The notes: generated from the sequence alone by a model not told the origin. Counted from the first letter of the stretch, positions 41,510-51,299 are shown. The stretch: 64,000 nucleotides of DNA from Oceanobacillus manasiensis (GCF_000724085.1 NZ_CCDL010000001.1:310001-374000), one strand, 5' to 3'. Numbers and translations are program-made.

Positions 41510-41539
41510 ATCGTACCATAAGAAAAAGTTGGAATACAA
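41510..41539 (-). promoter_or_regulatory. likely ftsH promoter
   Basis: TTGTAT (41534-41539), 18 bp and TACGAT (41510-41515) preceded by TGG (extended -10), 37 bp before the start. Confidence 0.5.
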
Positions 41540-41615
41540 CTAATTCCCCTTCTTCTACCAGGTTAATCCAATAATTGAACTACCTGCTTCCAGCCTTCTT
41601 TTTCATGTAAAAAAA

Positions 41616-42161
41616 TTACTCTTCGCCACCATAAATTTTCGGTTTAAGAACTCCGATATATGGAAGGTTGCGATATTTCTCTTGATAGTCTAATCCATAA
41701 CCAACAACAAACTCATTAGGTACTTCAAACCCAACCATGTCCGCTTTCACTGCTGCCGTTCTGCCAGATGGTTTATCGAGCAGTGTAACAATTTTAATGG
41801 ATCTTGCTTTACGGTATTTAAAGAGATCCACTAAATAACTTAAGGTTAACCCGCTATCAATAATGTCTTCAATAATTAACAGGTCCCGTCCTTCTACCTT
41901 CGTATCAAGGTCCTTCACTATTTTAACTTCACCCGAGGATCTCATTTCCCCTCCATAGCTAGAAACATCCATGAAATCCATTTCTAAATGAACTTCAGTA
42001 TAACGAAGGATGTCGGACATAAATGGCATTGCCCCTTTTAGGACGCCAATAGCTAATGGGAACTTCCCATCATATTCCTTAGTCAGTTGTTCCCCAAGCT
42101 CTTTACACTTATTAGTAATATCGTCTTGGGTGATTAATATTTCCTGAATATCGTCGTGCAT
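41616..42161 (-). CDS. hpt: Hypoxanthine phosphoribosyltransferase
   Basis: Purine salvage enzyme of 181 residues with PRPP loop [17 protein letters not shown] and [10 protein letters not shown]. 11 bp after tilS and 142 bp before ftsH. In B. subtilis TilS and HprT act as a complex that controls ftsH transcription, which makes the conserved order meaningful. Confidence 0.96.
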   Translation of the reverse strand: MHDDIQEILITQDDITNKCKELGEQLTKEYDGKFPLAIGVLKGAMPFMSDILRYTEVHLEMDFMDVSSYGGEMRSSGEVKIVKDLDTKVEGRDLLIIEDIIDSGLTLSYLVDLFKYRKARSIKIVTLLDKPSGRTAAVKADMVGFEVPNEFVVGYGLDYQEKYRNLPYIGVLKPKIYGGEE

Positions 42162-42172
42162 GTTTGCTCCTC

Positions 42173-43567
42173 CTACATGTTGCCATTTTCATAGTATAGT
42201 TGAATATACGAAGCATTGTTCGACTTTCTCTTGAGGTTCCCCTTTTTCAGCCCGATAAGCCAAAGGATTTCCCCATTATTATCTGTTACAATTGGCCAGG
42301 TATCCCTCTCATTTCTTGGGATTTTTGCATCGATAAAGATGTCTTTAACTTTTTTGCTTCCATTTAAACCTTTCCAACGCATCTTATCACCAAATTGCCG
42401 GGTTCTAATATGTAGTGGTAAAGCTACCTGCTCCATACTACAAAAATATGTAAGCTCGTCCTCCTCTGCACATTCCTTAACGAGTGTTGCTGTAACAGCT
42501 GCCCCGTCTGGTAAAAAGGCCTTCCCCGGTATCTCCATTATTGTATGAAACGTCTCATTTTGTTCTTGTTGTAAGTCAAAATAAAACCTTATGTTTGCAT
42601 AGGACTTTTCCAACTTTAAATGAAGGGGGAAATCAATTTGGACATTGCTTTTATTGCTTTGTAATAATGAGAAAAAATGTGCTTCATGTACATAAGACAG
42701 GTTCTTTGGTAAATCTTCATACAGATAATTTAATATTAGATGAAAGGCACGTCTTTGTAAAGCGCGGGGGTACTGCTCGAAGCTATTAATTTTAAACTTG
42801 ACCTCACTCTTGGAGAAATTAGATCCTACCAGCGCTTTAACCATATTTTCAGCATCGGTCTGCAGGTATATTTCATCCTCTTGAAGCGTTTCACTCAAAC
42901 GCTGTATGGTAGTATGTATATTGCTATTTTTTTCTTTTATTAATGGAAGAACCTGATTTCTGAAATAATTTCGTGTGTAATTTATCTCATTATTTGAAGG
43001 ATCGATTCTTGGAGTGATTTGTGCCGCAGCACAATACTCCTCAATTTCTTTCTTTGTAACACAGAGGAAGGGCCTAATAATACTCCCTGTCGAAAAGTTC
43101 CTTTTAACCGGGATCCCAGAAAGGGTATTGGAGCTTGCCGAACGTACAAATTCCATCAACATTGTTTCTACTTGATCATCTCCGTGATGTCCTAATGCAA
43201 GAAAGGAGGCATTGAATTGTTTCATCTGCTCAGTAAAAAACTGATAACGTAGCTCCCTTGCTGCAACCTGTGTTCCAAGGTGGTGTGTTTCTTTATACGT
43301 AGGAACGTCTAAAGAAGTTCCGACAAACTGAATATCCCACTGCATGCACATTTCTTTTACATAGCGAAGGTCCTCCAAGGATTCCTCTCCTCGTAATTGA
43401 TGGTCCACAGAAATTGCAATGATTTCTAGTTGCCACTCCTTTCTCAAACTCTTAAGAAAGTGTAAAAGCGCCATGGAGTCGGGCCCTCCGGACACCCCTA
43501 CAAGGACCGTTGCATTCATTGTAAGTAACTGTTTTTCCTTTATAAAAGCCATGACTGTGTTTTTCAT
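42173..43567 (-). CDS. tilS: tRNA(Ile)-lysidine synthase
   Basis: Modifies C34 of the CAU tRNA-Ile to lysidine so that it reads AUA. 464 residues from an ATG nine bases after GGAG. The ATP-PP loop [16 protein letters not shown] is at about 25-40, followed by [14 protein letters not shown]; the C-terminal tRNA-binding domain (about 380-460) includes [16 protein letters not shown] and [13 protein letters not shown]. Confidence 0.95.
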   Translation of the reverse strand: MKNTVMAFIKEKQLLTMNATVLVGVSGGPDSMALLHFLKSLRKEWQLEIIAISVDHQLRGEESLEDLRYVKEMCMQWDIQFVGTSLDVPTYKETHHLGTQVAARELRYQFFTEQMKQFNASFLALGHHGDDQVETMLMEFVRSASSNTLSGIPVKRNFSTGSIIRPFLCVTKKEIEEYCAAAQITPRIDPSNNEINYTRNYFRNQVLPLIKEKNSNIHTTIQRLSETLQEDEIYLQTDAENMVKALVGSNFSKSEVKFKINSFEQYPRALQRRAFHLILNYLYEDLPKNLSYVHEAHFFSLLQSNKSNVQIDFPLHLKLEKSYANIRFYFDLQQEQNETFHTIMEIPGKAFLPDGAAVTATLVKECAEEDELTYFCSMEQVALPLHIRTRQFGDKMRWKGLNGSKKVKDIFIDAKIPRNERDTWPIVTDNNGEILWLIGLKKGNLKRKSNNASYIQLYYENGNM

Positions 43568-43644
43568 TATGTGCATCTCCAACTAACCCATTTTTGTTCA
43601 TCGTATCACACAACTAGTAGGTAATAAAGCAAGCCCAACTGATA

Positions 43645-43754
43645 AAGTGAAACTTCAATTAGTGGGGGTTTTCGTTCTTTCCCCACTGATTGTTAGTTGA
43701 ACGAATCGGGCATGTTAGTCCGTTTACTCCCACTAAAAACTAACTGTTTCACTT
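43645..43754. repeat. long imperfect inverted repeat between tilS and yabT
   Basis: Outer arms AAGTGAAAC (43645-43653) and GTTTCACTT (43746-43754) and inner arms TTAGTGGG (43659-43666) and CCCACTAA (43729-43736) could form a long stem with a structured loop. No T-tract. It may be a promoter-region structure or a remnant of a small repeat element. Confidence 0.5.
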
Positions 43755-43806
43755 CATGTTTTGAAGTAGGAGTCTTACGGACGGTTGCTCCGGGATAAAA
43801 TTAAGG

Positions 43807-44745
43807 TTAAAAGAGTAATGATAATAAATAGTACCCTAAAGCTAAAAAGGTCATGCCACCAAGCTCCAATGCAGCAGCTGGTTTTGAGGTTTTTGTCTTT
43901 TTTCTAGTTTGCGTTCGTGTTTGCTTTTGTTGCTGGAAACGCTGCAAAACCTGGACAAGCTCCTTTTTCATGTCAGAACTTGAGGTGTACTTTCCAGTTA
44001 ACGCTTTTTTCAACACGTGACGGTAGGGGGTGAGTGCTTTTACTTCATTAAGCTTCCTCATTAAGGTGGCTTCTGGGTTGCCCCCTTTCTCAAACCGCTT
44101 CGGGTAATAAACATGTAAGAAGACCATGACAAAGGCAAATAGGTCATAGCTTGGTTCAGCCCTTCTCGTTCCCATTCCCCAATAGCCACGATCGTAAAAC
44201 TCTGTATATTCTTTTATAGCCCGGCCTATTTGCGTAGTTCCACCAACATCGACCCAGCGAAGTCTTGGTGGTGTCTGGATCACCATTAAATTCTCGGTCT
44301 TTAGATCACCGAAAACCCAGCCAGATTGGTGGAGCTTGTTTAAATCCTCCAAGAGCTGGATCATAAACACCCCGATCCATTCCCTCCCATGCTGGTGAAT
44401 GAATGGCCCCAGAGCCTCTCCCTTTAAATATTCCATTACGTAAAATGCATATTTGGTGCCAAGTGGTGAAGTCCAATCATCGACATCTAATAAATAAGGT
44501 CCAAGACGTGAACCCTGGACCTTTTCAAGTGATTTCAGAACATTGACCTCCACTGTCATGGAGGTGCTATTATCACTAATTTTTAGTGCTGCAGGGCTTC
44601 CGTTTACATCACAAAGGTATACCGAGCCAATTGCCCCTGCCCCAAGTTTTTTCTTAATTAGGTATTTTTTGTGATGCCATTTCCCCTCAACGACCATCCC
44701 TGGTCTGATTTCAGAATCATGCTTCTTCCAATCCTGCTTCATCAT
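43807..44745 (-). CDS. yabT: Sporulation-associated Ser/Thr protein kinase YabT
   Basis: Hanks-type kinase of 312 residues: glycine loop LGAGAIGSVY (34-43), catalytic Lys55, and FGDLKTEN as the catalytic loop, with Asp in place of the usual His-Arg-Asp. A Lys/Arg/Gln/Thr-rich stretch (about 265-290) and one C-terminal membrane helix follow, as in YabT, which is reported to be activated by DNA and to act in spore development. The start is preceded by AAGGAG and overlaps the end of yabS by 29 bp. Confidence 0.92.
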   Translation of the reverse strand: MMKQDWKKHDSEIRPGMVVEGKWHHKKYLIKKKLGAGAIGSVYLCDVNGSPAALKISDNSTSMTVEVNVLKSLEKVQGSRLGPYLLDVDDWTSPLGTKYAFYVMEYLKGEALGPFIHQHGREWIGVFMIQLLEDLNKLHQSGWVFGDLKTENLMVIQTPPRLRWVDVGGTTQIGRAIKEYTEFYDRGYWGMGTRRAEPSYDLFAFVMVFLHVYYPKRFEKGGNPEATLMRKLNEVKALTPYRHVLKKALTGKYTSSSDMKKELVQVLQRFQQQKQTRTQTRKKTKTSKPAAALELGGMTFLALGYYLLSLLF

Positions 44746-45454
44746 CTCTGAAGCTCCTTAGTAAGCTTTTCTTGCCAAACTGATACATGGCTTCTCTAAT
44801 TGCTGGACCTGTCGGTGTAATACCACCACTAGTCAGCTTAGGAAAAATAGTCGATATTGAATCAAGTCTAGGAGACCAGTCAAATACTTTTTCCATATCT
44901 TTTCGTTTACCAGGGAAACTAAAAATACTGAAGCGATTTCTTCCTATTCTTGCATTTAAGCTAAGGGAAAGATCGATCAAAGCTTCCTTAACCGTCTCAA
45001 GTTTGTCAGCCATACTAGCACTTGTATCAAGGAGAACAAGTACTTCTAGGTCACATGTTTCCCCCATATCCTCAACAACTTCCATAATTTCTCCCCGTTT
45101 TTCCGGATCCAGATCTTCCATAGATTGTTCTGAGCCAAGAATTTGCTTTAATTCCTTATTAACAAACCCTTGGAGTGTTTGTGTCATAGCCTGTTTCGTT
45201 ACCATCTGTACAGTCTGGGACAGGGATTGCTTATAGACGAGCTGACTCACCCCACCACCAGAAAGGGCGATCTCTTCTACTTCCTGTAACCCTTCTGACT
45301 CTTCCGTGTGAAAGTCTTCCATAATCCCAATAACGTTTACCGTTATGCCCTGCTGGTTTGCGAGCGCAGCAGTAGCAGCTGGGTCTTCTCCCTTATTTGA
45401 GCATCCATCTGTTATAAGTAATATTTGCTTTATCGTTCCTTTTTTCAAAGCCAT
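44717..45454 (-). CDS. yabS: VWA-domain protein YabS
   Basis: 245 residues with two parts: an N-terminal part (ILLITDGCSNKGEDPAATAALA) and a von Willebrand A-type MIDAS motif DTSAS at 143-147. Conserved spoIIE-yabS-yabT order marks a sporulation-linked unit. Molecular role is unknown; the tight coupling to yabT suggests it binds or regulates the kinase. Confidence 0.88.
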   Translation of the reverse strand: MALKKGTIKQILLITDGCSNKGEDPAATAALANQQGITVNVIGIMEDFHTEESEGLQEVEEIALSGGGVSQLVYKQSLSQTVQMVTKQAMTQTLQGFVNKELKQILGSEQSMEDLDPEKRGEIMEVVEDMGETCDLEVLVLLDTSASMADKLETVKEALIDLSLSLNARIGRNRFSIFSFPGKRKDMEKVFDWSPRLDSISTIFPKLTSGGITPTGPAIREAMYQFGKKSLLRSFRDDEAGLEEA

Positions 45455-45578
45455 CTACCTCCCGTTTATTCCAGTAACATCTTCGCCAGAAAAAGGAAGG
45501 TTTATACATTTTGTTAACCTGTGTCCCTATATGGTTCATTACTTTCTCATCGTAAAAGAAAACTCATTTACAGTGAAT

Positions 45579-48029
45579 TTACTGCCAATTTGACGCTGGA
45601 TAAACAGGTACTGAGGCCCATTCCGGTTTATTCTCTGTAATCTTCGCAACAAGCACGGTCATGTCATCCTCAATCTCCCCTGCACGGGTACGAACTACTT
45701 CTTCTAATAATAGGTCTGCAATTTCCTGTGGATCCTCTGTTGTCATTTCGCGTATTTTACGTTTTAACCACATGTCTGTGTTTTCCACATGTTTTGGACC
45801 ATCAAATATTCCATCACTCATCATGATCAGGACATCCCCTGCCATAAGCTGATCATTTACAATATCTACATCAAATTCTTGTAAGATACCCATTGGTAAA
45901 TTACTTGCTTCCACACGAATAAGCTTGTCCCCACGTTTAACAAAACTTGGCGAAGATCCTATTTTTAGAAAACGAACGTACGCGTTATGCAAATCGATAA
46001 CAGCTAAGTCCAATGTAGCGAACATTTCGTCTGTTGTTCTAAGAGATAGGATGGAATTAATAGATTTAATGGCTACCTTTTCCGGAATACCTGTCTGTAG
46101 AATTTGTTGCAGTAACCTTAATGTTTCCATACTTTCTTCTCTTGCTCGTTTTCCGTTCCCCATTCCATCACTTATTGCCATCGCATATTTCCCTGCACCA
46201 AGTTCTATTGTCGTAAAGCTATCACCTGACACAAGCCCTCCGCCCTTTGCCGCGTTAGACGCTCCTGTTTCCACTACAAAGGCTTTTGCTGAGCCAAAGG
46301 AAAGAAAACTATACCCATTTGGAAATGGAGAGATCTCTTCTTCTTTTACAATAATCATTTCATTTAATATATCCGAAAGTACAGGAGCAATGAGCTTAGA
46401 GCCTTCTCCATGATAGCTGTAGAAGCTAACCGTCATCTCAATGTCCACATTCCCTTTCTCTAATTGGTAGATATCAAGCTTCTCTAGATCAATCCCCATA
46501 TGCTTTAATGCGTGAACAATTTGTACCTCTTGGTGTTCATGCTGCTGCCTTTCTTTTAAAATTTCTTTTGCAAAGTCATCCATCACCTCAGAAACACCCT
46601 GTAATTGATCTGCCACTAATCGCTTGCTTTCCATCACTTGCTGTTTCAACCTTCTATTTGCTTCTAGGAAGGACATCTCTTCCTTCATTACTTCCACTAC
46701 TTTTTTAGATTTCACACAATAATTCTCAAACTCCCTGGAAACTTTTCTATTCGGTTCTTTACCTTCCGCCATATCATCTTTCATCTCTTCCATATAAGAG
46801 TATGTTTTATCAAATTGCTTTTGCCAGCAGCGCTCCTTCATAAAGCAGGTTTGACACGTTTTCTCCGTCACCTGACTTAAAAAATAGTCTGTCTCCCGCT
46901 TTTTATCATCTTCTTCCACTGGTGGATCCATGGTGTTAAAGCTTTTAGATAGAGCCTCAAAAACATCGGAAAATTGCTCGACACGTTTTGCTGTCACATT
47001 ACGGACCTTTTGTAAATATTGCTCCTGTTCTTTCGTATATTCCTCCGTCCCAGGTATATATCGCGCAATACCTTTAAAAATACTTGCCGGTGTCAGCATG
47101 AATAACACAATCGCGATCGATGACTCTATTATCGATGGCACAACATTCGCAGCATCTCCATAAATTCCAATTAAAAAGGTACCAACAAGTAACCCTGCGG
47201 CCACCCCTGGCTTTCTCCCCTCCTTAAGCAAACCACCGAGCAAACCAGAGAAAGCGAGCAAGCTCATCTGATAGAGGTTGGCCACATTGGCAAGTGACAA
47301 GATCAGACCGGCTACAACGCCGACGGTTGAACCAATTGCTGCTCCTCCAACAAATGATAGGATTAAAACAAAATACCTGGACAAGACCTGCTCAGCTGAG
47401 GCGCCATACATTTCCCACCCAATCGTACCTGTTAGGATGGAGGCAATTAGAATGATTACACAAACGATCTCTTCGTTTTTCAAACTCGGTTTATATCGTT
47501 TTGGGGATAAAAGTGGGATACTCTGCATAAAGATTAATACAAGAACCGTTCCCAGGACTCCTTCGACAAAGAGCAGCAACCACTCATAGGAGCTCAGCTG
47601 CCCATTAATAGAATATAAAAACAGGCGGGTTGCCACTGTTGAGAAAAAGACAAAGACAGGAATAAGAATTTGCTGTCTCTTTACCTTTTTAAAGAACCCG
47701 GCCATCATAATAAATAACAATATAGCAATAGAAAGAAAGATACTCTGCGGAATTGAATAGGTCAGAGCACCTGCTAAAACAGCGAGAAGCGATCTGGCTG
47801 TTTTTTCTCGATGAACAAACCACATTGTTGCGAGAAAAGCTACCGCAAAAGGTGATACCGCAGAAAGGATAACAGCTCGTCCTAGTAGAAAACCAACGAT
47901 GTAATAGAGTAGTCCTTTCTCCAAAAACAGTGTTAAAACTTTCGTCTGAACCTTTCTTCGTAGCGTTACAACCTTATTAACACGCTCTGCCCCATATACA
48001 CCCGGCTCTACCCCAGAAATTGAACTCAT
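45579..48029 (-). CDS. spoIIE: Stage II sporulation protein E (PP2C phosphatase)
   Basis: Dephosphorylates SpoIIAA in the forespore and so releases sigma-F; also acts at the polar septum with FtsZ. The ATG at 48029, eight bases after GGGAG, gives 816 residues. About ten N-terminal membrane helices (about 35-320), a central Cys-containing regulatory part (CQTCFMKERCWQKQF) and a C-terminal PP2C domain (about 590-805: ISDGMGNGKRAREES, MMSDGIFDG). A recognisable Spo0A-type promoter lies upstream. Confidence 0.97.
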   Translation of the reverse strand: MSSISGVEPGVYGAERVNKVVTLRRKVQTKVLTLFLEKGLLYYIVGFLLGRAVILSAVSPFAVAFLATMWFVHREKTARSLLAVLAGALTYSIPQSIFLSIAILLFIMMAGFFKKVKRQQILIPVFVFFSTVATRLFLYSINGQLSSYEWLLLFVEGVLGTVLVLIFMQSIPLLSPKRYKPSLKNEEIVCVIILIASILTGTIGWEMYGASAEQVLSRYFVLILSFVGGAAIGSTVGVVAGLILSLANVANLYQMSLLAFSGLLGGLLKEGRKPGVAAGLLVGTFLIGIYGDAANVVPSIIESSIAIVLFMLTPASIFKGIARYIPGTEEYTKEQEQYLQKVRNVTAKRVEQFSDVFEALSKSFNTMDPPVEEDDKKRETDYFLSQVTEKTCQTCFMKERCWQKQFDKTYSYMEEMKDDMAEGKEPNRKVSREFENYCVKSKKVVEVMKEEMSFLEANRRLKQQVMESKRLVADQLQGVSEVMDDFAKEILKERQQHEHQEVQIVHALKHMGIDLEKLDIYQLEKGNVDIEMTVSFYSYHGEGSKLIAPVLSDILNEMIIVKEEEISPFPNGYSFLSFGSAKAFVVETGASNAAKGGGLVSGDSFTTIELGAGKYAMAISDGMGNGKRAREESMETLRLLQQILQTGIPEKVAIKSINSILSLRTTDEMFATLDLAVIDLHNAYVRFLKIGSSPSFVKRGDKLIRVEASNLPMGILQEFDVDIVNDQLMAGDVLIMMSDGIFDGPKHVENTDMWLKRKIREMTTEDPQEIADLLLEEVVRTRAGEIEDDMTVLVAKITENKPEWASVPVYPASNWQ

Positions 48030-48058
48030 ATTAACCACTCCCGTCATTAGTGAGGTTT

Positions 48059-48091
48059 ATTAAACCACATTATGACTTCTTTTTTTGTCAA
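48059..48091 (-). promoter_or_regulatory. Spo0A-dependent spoIIE promoter with 21-bp spacer
   Basis: TTGACA (48086-48091) and TTTAAT (48059-48064) are 21 bp apart, as in the B. subtilis spoIIE promoter. A reverse Spo0A box TTTGTCAAA (48084-48092) covers the -35, and a weaker CGTCGAA lies at 48118-48124. Beyond about 48130, the 48093-48494 gap shows no gene. Confidence 0.75.
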
Positions 48092-48494
48092 AACAACAGA
48101 GCATGTCTAATAAATCGTTCGACGTGTTTTTAGAAAACATCAGCAGAGTTCTACAAGACTATTTGTTTTTACTGAAAACTAACAAAAGCAGTAAATCCAC
48201 ACGTGCCCCCTACATAACCGCGAATTACCTAACAAAGCTATCAAATTTCCTCAGCAGGGTAGCGGGTTTCTACGGAATGATTAATCTTGAATAGAGAGGA
48301 CTTCTTTGCCGAATGAACTGAGGTTATGTAGAAACAGGCTTATATTGAAAGGCAAAATTAATGGTGGTATATAAACTGCGAAGGTAAATAATTGGATCCA
48401 TATATGATTAAAATGCCGGAAATCATTTCCCGAGACTTAGCAACAGCTGCATTTCACAGAAAATAATTACTTTTTTATTTCTAGTAAATACCCC

Positions 48495-48523
48495 TTGCTA
48501 AAGTGATAACTATTTCATATAAT
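48495..48523 (+). promoter_or_regulatory. sigma-A promoter of the marR-MFS operon
   Basis: TTGCTA, 17 bp and a perfect TATAAT. A near-palindrome GTTCGTGCATGAAC (48541-48554) follows between promoter and start and may be the operator for the MarR protein. Confidence 0.75.
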
Positions 48524-48580
48524 ACTTCTTATGCCGAAATGTTCGTGCATGAACTAATTATGAAGCAGGAGATGGTCGGA

Positions 48581-49027
48581 ATGGAAAAAGAAGATAAAAT
48601 CAGGCAAATAACGTATTCCTTTCGCAAAATGCACCATCTTTTTTATAAACAGATGTGGCATCACGCCAATCAACTTGGTGTAACAGTGGTACAGTTGCAA
48701 ATCCTTAAAATATTGGACGATGAACCAAACCTTAGCTTGGCACAATTGTGCGAAAGATTGAACAGTGGAAAAAGCGCTGTTTCCACTACCGTTGACCGCT
48801 TAGTCAAAGCAAATTACATCAAGCGGGATCATTCTAAAGCTGATCGTAGAGCCATTGTCCTAACGTTAACCCCGCTCGGGAAAGAAAAAAAAGAAGAAGG
48901 TCGTGCTATATATTTTCAACAGTTAAGCCCATTAGGAGATATAAGCGAACAAGATATGGATGAACTGTTGCGTTTACATCAGTTGGTCCAAGATAAAATG
49001 AATTTAATCGGAGATGATAAGAAATGA
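48581..49027 (+). CDS. MarR family transcriptional regulator
   Basis: 148 residues from an ATG nine bases after AGGAG. Winged helix (about 30-100: LAQLCERLNSGKSAVSTTVDRLVKANYIKRDHSKADRRAIVLTLT) with helical dimerisation ends. It overlaps the efflux gene start by 4 bp, so it probably represses its own operon and releases on binding a drug-like ligand. Confidence 0.93.
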   Translation: MEKEDKIRQITYSFRKMHHLFYKQMWHHANQLGVTVVQLQILKILDDEPNLSLAQLCERLNSGKSAVSTTVDRLVKANYIKRDHSKADRRAIVLTLTPLGKEKKEEGRAIYFQQLSPLGDISEQDMDELLRLHQLVQDKMNLIGDDKK

Positions 49028-50556
49028 AAGATCGTTCAGCATATGTAGAGGCCTCACAAGTACCTAAAATACCTATAATATTCGTTATGGTCATGGGTGC
49101 TTTTGTAGCTATTTTAAATCAAACACTCTTGAATATAGCATTACCAGTGATGATTGTAGATATGGATATGTCAGCAAATGCTGCCCAATCCCTAACGACG
49201 ATTTTCATGCTGGTTAACGGGATTCTAATTCCCATAACCGCTTTTCTTATGGAGAAGTTTTCAACAAGGCATTTGTTCCTTACAGCAATGTCCCTATTTG
49301 CTCTTGGAACACTAATTTGCGGATTATCTTTTTCTTTCCCATCACTTCTGGCCGGGCGTGTCGTACAGGCAGCAGGCGCTGGAATTATGATGCCACTACT
49401 AATGAATGTGATCTTAAGCCTGTTTAGTATTGAAAAACGTGGCTCAGCGATGGGCTACATTGGTCTAGCTATGATGTTTGCGCCAGCAATTGGACCTACT
49501 TTATCAGGGATAATCGTGCAAAATTATTCTTGGCGCGTGTTATTCTTTATTATTTTTCCTATCGTCGTAATTGATATTATTCTGGCATATTTCCTATTAC
49601 GAAATGTAACAAAACTATCGAACCCAAAAGTTGATGTTAAGTCTATTACATTATCCACTTTCGCATTTGGTGGTCTACTTTACGGGTTTAGTAGCGCAGG
49701 TGAAAAAGGCTGGGGAAATCTTACCGTTATACTGACACTCGTCATTGGTGCAGCCATTATGTTTTTCTTTGTCAGAAGACAGTTACGAATGAAGAAACCA
49801 ATGCTAGAATTTCGTGTTTTTAAATACAATATGTTTTCCCTAACTACAATTATTAGTGTGGTAGTAACGATGGCGATGTTTGCAGCAATGATTCTCATCC
49901 CAATCTATTTACAAAACATCCGTGGTTTCTCCCCACTTGAATCAGGATTATTGCTATTACCAGGTGCTCTTATTTCGGCTATCATGTCACCTATCACTGG
50001 TAAGCTATTCGATAAAATTGGCGCACGTCCGCTAGCACTGGTTGGTTTATTTCTTACTGCTGTAACAACCTTTTTCTTTGCCAATTTATCAGACAGCACA
50101 GGATACTATTATATGATGGGATTATATACCGCTCGAATGGTCGGAATTTCGATGATCATGATGCCAATTATGACTGCTGGATTAAACCAACTCCCAAGAA
50201 GACTTTACTCACATGGTACAGCGATGGCGAATACCTTGCGTCAAATGTCTGGTTCAATTGGTACAGCCTTTTTGGTTACCGTCATGAGTGCCCAAACTGT
50301 TAAGCATATACCAGAATTTATGCCAGCAACTGGAACTCCTACAGAACAGCAAATGGGTGTAATCGAAAACCTTGCAACAATTGAAGGGATTAACGATGCT
50401 TTTACGGTGGCAACAGTCTTCGCAGTGATTGGATTCATTCTCTCCTTCTTTATTAAAAAGACCAAACCAGTTGAGGAAGATGAGGCATATAATAAACAAA
50501 TGGCAGAAAAGACTACATCCGCTAAAATGCAACCAAATACCGGAGTGCGAAGCTAG
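49024..50556 (+). CDS. MFS multidrug efflux transporter, DHA2 (EmrB/QacA) type
   Basis: 510 residues with about 14 membrane helices. Family marks: LNQTLLNIALPVM in helix 1, LAGRVVQAAGAGIMMPLL, and the antiporter motif GLAMMFAPAIGPTLSGII in helix 5. Likely exports toxic organic compounds using the proton gradient; specific substrate unknown. Together with marR it forms a two-gene unit placed between spoIIE and tRNA-Met/yabR, where B. subtilis has no such genes. Confidence 0.93.
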   Translation: MKDRSAYVEASQVPKIPIIFVMVMGAFVAILNQTLLNIALPVMIVDMDMSANAAQSLTTIFMLVNGILIPITAFLMEKFSTRHLFLTAMSLFALGTLICGLSFSFPSLLAGRVVQAAGAGIMMPLLMNVILSLFSIEKRGSAMGYIGLAMMFAPAIGPTLSGIIVQNYSWRVLFFIIFPIVVIDIILAYFLLRNVTKLSNPKVDVKSITLSTFAFGGLLYGFSSAGEKGWGNLTVILTLVIGAAIMFFFVRRQLRMKKPMLEFRVFKYNMFSLTTIISVVVTMAMFAAMILIPIYLQNIRGFSPLESGLLLLPGALISAIMSPITGKLFDKIGARPLALVGLFLTAVTTFFFANLSDSTGYYYMMGLYTARMVGISMIMMPIMTAGLNQLPRRLYSHGTAMANTLRQMSGSIGTAFLVTVMSAQTVKHIPEFMPATGTPTEQQMGVIENLATIEGINDAFTVATVFAVIGFILSFFIKKTKPVEEDEAYNKQMAEKTTSAKMQPNTGVRS

Positions 50557-50588
50557 ATAAAGAAAAGCGTAGTGCTTCGATTTCTAAG

Positions 50589-50628
50589 CAGGGTGCCCCC
50601 TAAAGTTGGGCATCCTGTTATATTTTTT
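50589..50628 (+). terminator. terminator of the marR-MFS operon
   Basis: CAGGGTGCCC and GGGCATCCTG arms with TTATATTTTTT tail. Confidence 0.85.
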
Positions 50629-50639
50629 CACAGAAACGC

Positions 50640-50668
50640 TTGACACTTACCCTGTCCTGCTGTATTAT
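50640..50668 (+). promoter_or_regulatory. tRNA-Met promoter
   Basis: Perfect TTGACA (50640-50645), 17 bp and TATTAT (50663-50668), 20 bp before the tRNA. Confidence 0.85.
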
Positions 50669-50688
50669 ATTTTTTGTTGACTTATTTC

Positions 50689-50762
50689 GGCGGCGTAGCT
50701 CAGCTGGCGAGAGCGTACGGTTCATACCCGTGAGGTCGGGGGTTCGATCCCCTCTGCCGCCA
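50689..50762 (+). tRNA. tRNA-Met (anticodon CAU), elongator type
   Basis: 74 nt, acceptor GGCGGCG/TGCCGCC with a paired first base (initiators have an unpaired one), anticodon CAT, GGTTCGATCC T-arm. CCA is not encoded. The same tRNA stands near spoIIE in B. subtilis. Confidence 0.95.
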
Positions 50763-50768
50763 TCAACA

Positions 50769-50800
50769 AAACCCTTCTGCATAATGCAGGAGGGTTTTTT
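50769..50800 (+). terminator. terminator of tRNA-Met
   Basis: AACCCTTCTGCA and TGCAGGAGGGTT arms with TTTT tail. Confidence 0.9.
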
Positions 50801-50838
50801 ATTTGTTCTTCCACCAATTTGTTAATTTCTATATAACC

Positions 50839-50876
50839 AAAAAACAGGAATTACCACAGTGGGTAATTCCTGTTTT
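50839..50876. terminator. terminator of yabR (bidirectional)
   Basis: AAACAGGAATTACC and GGTAATTCCTGTTT arms; T6 on the minus strand, T4 on the plus strand. Confidence 0.85.
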
Positions 50877-50912
50877 ATATCTACATAGAGCATTGTCTAT
50901 AGACAGCAACTG

Positions 50913-51299
50913 CTATCCTCTCTTAGCACCCCGTCCTCCGCGTTTGGATTCGGTGTGTTTCTTTAAAGAGGCTAAACGGTCTTCAGAGTCTTTAAGGAAA
51001 CGATCCATTTTAGATTCAAATGTCTCTTTACGCTCCCTCGTGTCACGTTGCGGGCGTTTTGGTCTATCTTTTGCCTTCTTTATCGACAGTCCAATCTTGC
51101 CATCCTTGCCGACATTAATTACTTTGACCGTTACTTCGTCCCCAACAGTTAGATGTTCGTTAATGTCTTTGACATAGCTATCGGCAACCTCACTAATGTG
51201 TACTAACCCTGTAGTGCCTTCTTGAAGCTCCACAAAGGCTCCGAAATTAGTGATCCCTGTTACCTTTCCCTGCAGCTTGCTGCCTACTTCGATTGACAT
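50913..51299 (-). CDS. yabR: S1 RNA-binding domain protein YabR
   Basis: 128 residues starting MSIEVGSKLQGKVTGITNFGAFVEL after GGAGGAG. An S1 domain fills about 5-75 and a basic, Arg/Lys-rich tail follows (RGGRGAKRG at the end). Related to polynucleotide phosphorylase-type S1 and the ribosome-linked GSP13 family. Binding target unknown. It lies next to divIC as in B. subtilis. Confidence 0.92.
   Translation of the reverse strand: MSIEVGSKLQGKVTGITNFGAFVELQEGTTGLVHISEVADSYVKDINEHLTVGDEVTVKVINVGKDGKIGLSIKKAKDRPKRPQRDTRERKETFESKMDRFLKDSEDRLASLKKHTESKRGGRGAKRG

Noticed and set aside
48085-48294. 69-codon plus-strand frame upstream of marR
   Set aside because: It covers the spoIIE promoter region, lacks a ribosome site and has no family similarity.
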